This document shows, one piece after another, positions 58,567 to 64,000 of a DNA stretch of 64,000 bases (position 1 is its first letter; each line of letters starts with the position of its first letter). The notes beneath the pieces were generated by a model that made no database searches, was not told the DNA's origin, and saw only the letters and a program-made list of their open reading frames with translations. The position numbers and the translations under genes are program-made. This stretch comes from Basidiobolus meristosporus CBS 931.73 (lineage: Eukaryota; Basidiobolomycota; Basidiobolomycetes; Basidiobolales; Basidiobolaceae): contig MCFE01000076.1 in the NCBI GenBank assembly GCA_002104905.1, forward strand, positions 1-64,000, written 5' to 3'.

Positions 58567-59019
58567 AAGAAAGTTCTACTACATTCTAGCAACTTCTTGA
58601 AAGCTCCAAGTCAATGTTGCACAACAGGACATTCTATGGAAGCTTCCCATTAGAGTCTATGTAGTCCCATACCATATATGGTAACTACATGTCACATGAC
58701 CTAGTCACATGATCAGCTGACCCCTGACATATCTCCATGTGATATTCCAGTCTGTTCTTTAGTATATTCTATCTTGACACACTCACTGTGCCTCACCCCA
58801 GAACCCCATCATTATTAGCCAATATCTCTTGGCATCCATATTGCCAAAAGGCATATATAGTCCTATCCCCCCTTATGTATTCCTCAGTCTGATAAACACA
58901 GGTCTTGAATAAACAGCCTTGCCTTGGAAATCCGCCTTGCCTTGTTGATCCACACCTAAGTCCTTTCCTGGTTCTGCCTTGCCTAGTTCTACTCTCCTGC
59001 CTTGTGTCTATTCATAATA
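58567..59019 (+). repeat. 3' LTR of Gypsy-2, lacking its first 75 bp
   Basis: Near-identical to 52565-53017 with scattered transitions. Ends TTCATAATA, where the 5' copy ends TTCATAACA (C to T). Confidence 0.88.
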
Positions 59020-59045
59020 GTGAGCAGTTCTTAGGGAAGGGGATT

Positions 59046-59049
59046 CTCT
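59046..59049. repeat. Target-site duplication CTCT, left copy
   Basis: Four bases before the 5' LTR of Gypsy-3, matching 63983-63986 after the 3' LTR. Confidence 0.6.
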
Positions 59050-59417
59050 TGTTATAATCTGCCGCTTGAATGTTTAAGTTAGATCAGTTTTTAGTCAAAT
59101 CAATTAGTATATGTTTAGGTTATCAGTATATCAGTATTATCTATAAAATCAGTAGCATTAGTCAGTAAATGAATCAGCAGATCCTTATCAGACAGAAATA
59201 GATATATTAAGTAGGATCTTATTGGGTGATGATGATGCAATCAAATGAGTAATCAGCCACAACCTACATTAGGAAATACAATTAGTCAGCAATTTATCTG
59301 GCAAAATGTATATAAGGAGCTGCTGGAACCTCAATAAAAATCAGTTCAAGTTTTAGTGAATACAATACTAGCTAAACTCCCTATTCCTCTACAACTCTTA
59401 TACCAAGACTTGTAACA
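59050..59417 (+). repeat. 5' LTR of Gypsy-3 (368 bp)
   Basis: Begins TGTTATAATCTGCCGC and ends ACTTGTAACA. Contains a TATA box (TGTATATAAGG) and CAATAAAAATC downstream, the likely promoter and poly-A signal. Confidence 0.93.
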
Positions 59418-59475
59418 TTGATAGCAGCAATAACCAGAAACCTCCCTCCGGAAGAAAGAAGAAACCACCCTCAAG

Positions 59476-62400
59476 ATGTCAGACAATCAAGAATGGTAGA
59501 ATGCCATGCAGCAAATCCTGGCCCAACAGCAACAGTGACTCCAGATCCTCAGCCAACAGCAACAAGGAATGACTACCATGGCTCAGAGCCAGTAAAGCCC
59601 TGTCAAGAGCAACTTTAGTGGGAAGGTCAACCGGTACCATGGCAGAGTTAATGAAAACCTGGGAACTTGGCTCTTTCAGATTGAAGAAGCTTTTAAAGCT
59701 GAAGGAATTGCTCCAGAAAGCAGGTTGCATTATGCAGCTTCTTACCTGGCAGATGCAGCTTTACAGTGGTACCACAACAAGAACAGGTCAGCCACTATGA
59801 TGGGATGCGCTGCAATCTCTACCTGGGATGAGTTTGTGTTAGAAATTCAGGATGCTTTTGAACCTCCACACCATCAGACACTACTAAGAAAGAAGTTAAA
59901 GATACTCAGACAGAAAGGAATGATTCAAGAATACATCTATGAGTACAGATGTCTACTTGGACAAATTGAAGGAATGGACCCCCTGGATCAAGTTGAATAC
60001 TTTATTGATAGGTTGAAAGAAAGAACTTGCAAGGAAGTGAATTATTGAAGACCTCAGACTATTGAAGAAGCCATCAAGATTGCCATTGACTATGACTCAG
60101 CTATGTTTGGAGTTGGGAAGCCTACAGTGAGTAATCAGAAAGGCTACAATCATTATGAAAGAAGACTGTCAGAAGCAGTACCAATGAAAATAGATGCTAT
60201 GCTGAAGAATCCTACCTCAGAAGAATGTAAGAAGGAAGGACTTTGCTTCAATTGCCACCAGCAAGGACATATTGCAAAGTACTGCCCTCAGAGAAGAACT
60301 GGACACCAGCCATCAAGAACCTTTAACCGTAGTGAGGCCATGGAGCATAGTAGCATGGAGGATGAACTTGAAGAAGACTCAGAACTCATCTTCCACATGA
60401 CAGAAGAATACATATCCCAGATGACCTCAAACTCAGGAAAGCTATTATACTTGAATGGTGTAATCAATGGAGTACCTGCCAAGATCATGATTGACTCAGG
60501 AGCATTGCATGAGTACATGTCAGAGCAATTTGCTCTAAAAGCTGGAATCAACTCAGAACCTACCAAATCAACTTCAGTCTCAACAGCTGATGGGAACTCT
60601 CACATAATCAACCGTATTACTCAGCCAGTAAGAATGAGGATCAATGACTATGAAGAAGACCTACAGGCTTATATATTTGGGAACTGCAAGTTTGACCTTG
60701 TACTTGAAAAAAACTGGCTATTTTGTTGTAATCCATCAATCAACTGGAGAACCCATGCTACTCAGATCCAAAAAGACAACAAGACCTATGAGCTATTACC
60801 TGCCAGGCTGGATTTCAACTTGGTCAATTCCAGTATGTGTGAGACAAGTGAACTTAGCAAGACCCAGTTCTGTAGAGCACTTAGAAAAGGCACCCAGATG
60901 TTCCTCATGGCAGTATTACAGGAGGATTCCGCTACCCCAGCACCCCAGCAGGTCCAGACTCTCTTGAAGAAATATTCAGATGTGTTTCCAGATGAGCTTG
61001 TAAGCTTACCACCAGTCAGAGACATGGATCATGCCATTGACACAGGAGATAGCCCTCCAGTGAGCAAGACACCTCAAAGAATGAGTCCATTAGAATTGGA
61101 GGAAATGAAGAGACAAATTGATCAGCTATTGGAGCAAGGATACATCAGACCCAGCAAGTCACATTGGGGAGCACCAGTGCTTTTTGTGAAAAAGAAGGAT
61201 GGAACACTTAGGATGTGCATTGACTACAGAGCCCTGAACTCAGTGACTGTCAAGAATAAGTACCCCATACCTTGGATTGATGAGCTTTTGGACCAACTTA
61301 ATGGAGCCACTATTTTCAGCAAGATTGACCTCATGTCAGGATACAACCAGATTATGGTGAAGCCAGAAGACATCCCTAAGACAGCATTCAGGACCAGATA
61401 TGGACATTACGAGTACTTAGTCATGAGTTTTGGCCTCACCAATGCCCCTGCAACTTTCATGACCCCGATGCAGACTGTCTTCCAGGAGTACTTAGACAAG
61501 TTTGTCATAATCTACCAAGATGATATACTGATATACAGCAAGACAGAAGAGGATCACTTGGTGCACATTGAAAAGGTCTTGAAGAAGCTAAGAGAGAACA
61601 AGCTTTATGGCAAGCTACCCAAGTGTGAATTCTTCAAGGAACATGTTGAATATCTGGGACACATAGTGACTAGCACAGGAGTAACCTTAGACCCCAAGAA
61701 GGTGGAAGTAATCAAGAATCTGAAGCAGCCCCATAGCATATCAGAGCTTGGATTATTCCTTGGAATGGTTTCCCATTATTGGAGATTTGTCAAGCCCTTT
61801 GCAAGTATTGCAGCCCCTTTAACTGATATCCTCAAGAAAGACATTACCTACAAGTGGGACATAGCTTGTAAGACTGCCTTCCAGATGCCCAAGAATGAAC
61901 TTGCTAAGCTGCCAAGCTTAAGAATACCAGACTTCAGAAAAGAGTTCACTCTGTGCACTAATGCTTCAGATTATGCAATTGGTGGAGTGCTGAGCAAAGA
62001 ACATGAGGGAAAGGACAACCCTGTTGCCTTTGAGTCCAAGTAACTGAACTCAGCAGAACAAAACTATCCAGTCCATGAGAAGGAGATGCTTGCTATAATA
62101 CACTGTTTGAAGATATGGAGATGCTATATTGAAGGAGTCAAATGCACTGTGAAGACTGTTCATGCCTCCCTCAAGTATATATTTACTCAGAAGGTACTCT
62201 CTAGAAGAATGGCAAGATGGACTGAATACATTCAGCAATTTGACCTGGAGATTGTCTACTGCCCTGGAAAAAACAACACGGTTGCTGATGCCTTATCAAG
62301 ATTAGATCAAGTTGCACAACTCAACTTGGTGCATGAATCAGATTGGCCTAGCCTATTACCAAAGTACTTGGAGGACCAAGCCATTCCTAATGAGGTGGAC

Positions 62401-63642
62401 AAAGATATCAAGAAGATAATCCGTGATGAAGCCAGCAAATTTGTAGTACAGGATCAAACACTCTACCAAATTATTGATGGAAGCCCTATTGCCTATTGCC
62501 CTTATGTTTCTCACCTGGATTTAATACATAAGCTACACAATGGATATGGACATCTTGGAATTGAAGAAACCTATAGTCTTGTGAAAGCCAGTGCATGGTG
62601 GCACAGAATGAAATAAGACATTGAGAAGCTAGTGAAAACATACTCAAATTGCCAAATCTACTAAAGCCAATCACAGATAGTTGCCAAACTCTTTCCCTTG
62701 GAGCCTGTAAGTCCATTTGAAAGATGGGGAATTGACTTTACTGGAAGACTGCCAACTACCAGGAAATGCAAGCGTTGGATCCTAGTAGCAATTGACCATG
62801 CCACTAAATGGCCAGTTGCTAAAGCTGTACCAATAGCCAGTGAACAAGAAGTTGCAAGTATCGTTTACCATGAGATCCTGATGAAGTTTGGATGCCCTAT
62901 GGAGATCTTATCTGATAGAGGAGCAAGCTTTATGGCAAAGACATTAGAGGCTTACCTGGAAATGCAGCAGATCAGACACTTGAAAACCTTGGCATATCAC
63001 CCCAGAACTAATGGAGTCACTGAGCGGTTTAATGGATTATTTGGAAAAATGCTGACCAAGTATGCAAATGGAGTTGTCAGTAGATGGGATGAGTATATGG
63101 ACCAAGCACTCTTTGCATGCAGGGTCAGAGTACACAACACCACCCAGCAATCACCATTTTACTTTGTGTATGAATGTGAACCAAGGATTCCAGGAGATCT
63201 CACACAACCAAAGCTTACAAACACCTTAGAAGATGAACTCAGTCAGCTAAGTAGACACCTGCAACTAGAACAAAGATGTCAAGAGGCACAGACCAAACTA
63301 TCTCAAAGTGCAGAAAAGATGAAGCAGAGATTTGATAAGACTATAGCACCAGAAGCATTGAAAGTTGGGAACTTTGTATTGCTGAGAAACAACACTCAGA
63401 AGAAGTTTGAGCCACAATGGACAGGACCATTCAAGATCATCAGAGAATGTCCAGTTGCAACTTACCAACTGGTGGACAAACAAGGCAATATCCGGGAAGA
63501 CTTAGTGCATAGGGACAGACTCAAGCTTGCAAGACTTGCTGATAATACTGAACCATCAAGATATTGGTATCACAAGAGATTCAGGAGAACCCTCTCAACT
63601 TTAGTAGGGGAGAATGTTATGATCTGCCGCTTGAATGTTTAA
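59476..63642 (+). pseudogene. Gypsy-3 gag-pol, one frame with seven nonsense codons
   Basis: Starts at ATG 59476 (MSDNQEW) and ends at TAA 63640 inside the 3' LTR. Gag has the HYAASYLADAALQWYHNK block and knuckle CFNCHQQGHIAKYC; protease IDSGALHEYM; RT box YQDD (normally YxDD with Val, Leu or Ala); RNase H TNASD where TDASD is expected; integrase with a damaged finger (SNCQ where CxxC is expected), the core acids GIDFTGRLP, LSDRGASFMA and NGVTERFNG, and a C-terminal GPF module (WTGPFKII). No chromodomain. Stops: TAG 59497, TGA 59536, TAA 59593, TGA 60046, TAA 62041, TAA 62614, TAA 62662. There is no frameshift across 4.1 kb. Confidence 0.93.
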
Positions 63643-63982
63643 GTTAGATCAGTTTTTAGTCAAGTCAATTGGTATGCGTTTAGTTTATCAGTATATCAGT
63701 ATTATCTATCAAATCAGTAGCATTAGTCAGTAAATGAATCAGCAGATCCTTATCAGACAGAAATAGATATATTAAGTAGCATCTTATTGGGTGATGAAGA
63801 TGCAATCAAATGAGTGATCAGCCACAACCTACATTAGGAAATACAATTAGTCAGCAATTGATCTTGCAAAATGTATATAAGGAGCTGCTGGAACCTCAAT
63901 AAAAATCAGTTCAAGTTTTAGTGAATACAATACTAGCTAAACCCCCTATTCCTCTACAACTCTTATACCAAGACTTGTAGCA
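63615..63982 (+). repeat. 3' LTR of Gypsy-3 (368 bp)
   Basis: Begins TGTTATGATCTGCCGC and ends ACTTGTAGCA; same length as the 5' LTR. Confidence 0.93.
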
Positions 63983-63986
63983 CTCT
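63983..63986. repeat. Target-site duplication CTCT, right copy
   Basis: Four bases following the 3' LTR of Gypsy-3, matching 59046-59049. The remaining 14 bases to the window end are flanking DNA. Confidence 0.6.
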
Positions 63987-64000
63987 GAATATCTTGACAA

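Larger units (their letters stand above)
52491..59019 (+). mobile_element. Gypsy-2: Ty3/Gypsy element with an inverted insertion near its 3' end
   Basis: 5' LTR 52491-53017, gag 53436-54368, pol 54365-57483, 3' LTR piece 58567-59019. The two LTR copies are nearly identical over about 450 bp (from AGAAAGTTCT onward). The first 75 bp of the 3' LTR are missing and replaced by a reverse-oriented segment of a related element. Pol order is protease, RT, RNase H, integrase, as in the Gypsy class. Confidence 0.88.
59050..63982 (+). mobile_element. Gypsy-3: complete Ty3/Gypsy element (4933 bp)
   Basis: Two 368-bp LTRs in direct orientation, a polypurine tract (GTAGGGGAGAA) before the 3' LTR, a single gag-pol frame between them and a possible 4-bp CTCT duplication outside. 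I count about 14 LTR differences (roughly 96% identity), so it is older than Copia copy 2. No CCA-end tRNA primer site is evident after the 5' LTR (TTGATAGCAGC). Confidence 0.94.

Overview
The window is nuclear DNA of a filamentous fungus. The genes carry dense short introns (54-75 bp) with GT..AG borders and CTAAC-type branch points, and they encode a canonical 375-residue actin, an Eco1-type cohesin acetyltransferase, a microsomal-type P450 and an Ist2/TMEM16 protein. The actin sequence ([11 protein letters not shown] rather than the ascomycete-like RHHGIMIGMGQ) and the zinc-finger protein point to Basidiomycota or an early-diverging lineage rather than Ascomycota. I cannot place it further from sequence alone.

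Layout. 1-10.4 kb is a nest of retroelements: the 3' end of a Copia element (copy 1), a LINE reverse-transcriptase fragment, and a full-length minus-strand Copia (copy 2, 4262-8946, perfect 5-bp target duplication GAATC) that appears to sit inside an older Copia-like element. 10.4-36.2 kb is a gene island: a lineage-type uncharacterised protein (-), cytochrome P450 (-), Eco1 (+, five exons), actin (+, four exons), a Pus9/Rib2-type tRNA pseudouridine synthase (+, eight exons), a septin-like membrane protein that has lost its GTPase motifs (+, three exons), a penta-EF-hand protein (-, five exons) arranged head-to-head with an anoctamin/TMEM16 scramblase (+, eight exons), and a C2H2 zinc-finger protein (-). 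36.2-43.3 kb holds no gene I can recognise. 43.3-64 kb is again nested retroelements: Gypsy-1 (integrase split by a 736-bp foldback palindrome and by degenerate Copia copy 3), a DNA-transposase remnant, Gypsy-2 (gag/pol joined by an ATGA stop-start) and Gypsy-3 (complete, both LTRs, one frame with seven nonsense codons).

How the parts relate. The genes are independent housekeeping or regulatory genes, not a pathway cluster. The one suggestive pairing is the calcium sensor (penta-EF-hand) and the calcium-binding-type scramblase (TMEM16), which share a roughly 300-bp divergent promoter. The retroelements form at least four families. The Copia family is primed by the anticodon arm of initiator tRNA-Met, and its Gag start codon lies in that primer site. 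Decay of the Gypsy elements is dominated by C-to-T type changes, which suggests RIP-like mutation or methyl-cytosine deamination.

All coordinates and joins were read by eye. Splice sites were accepted only where reading frame, GT/AG and family sequence agreed.
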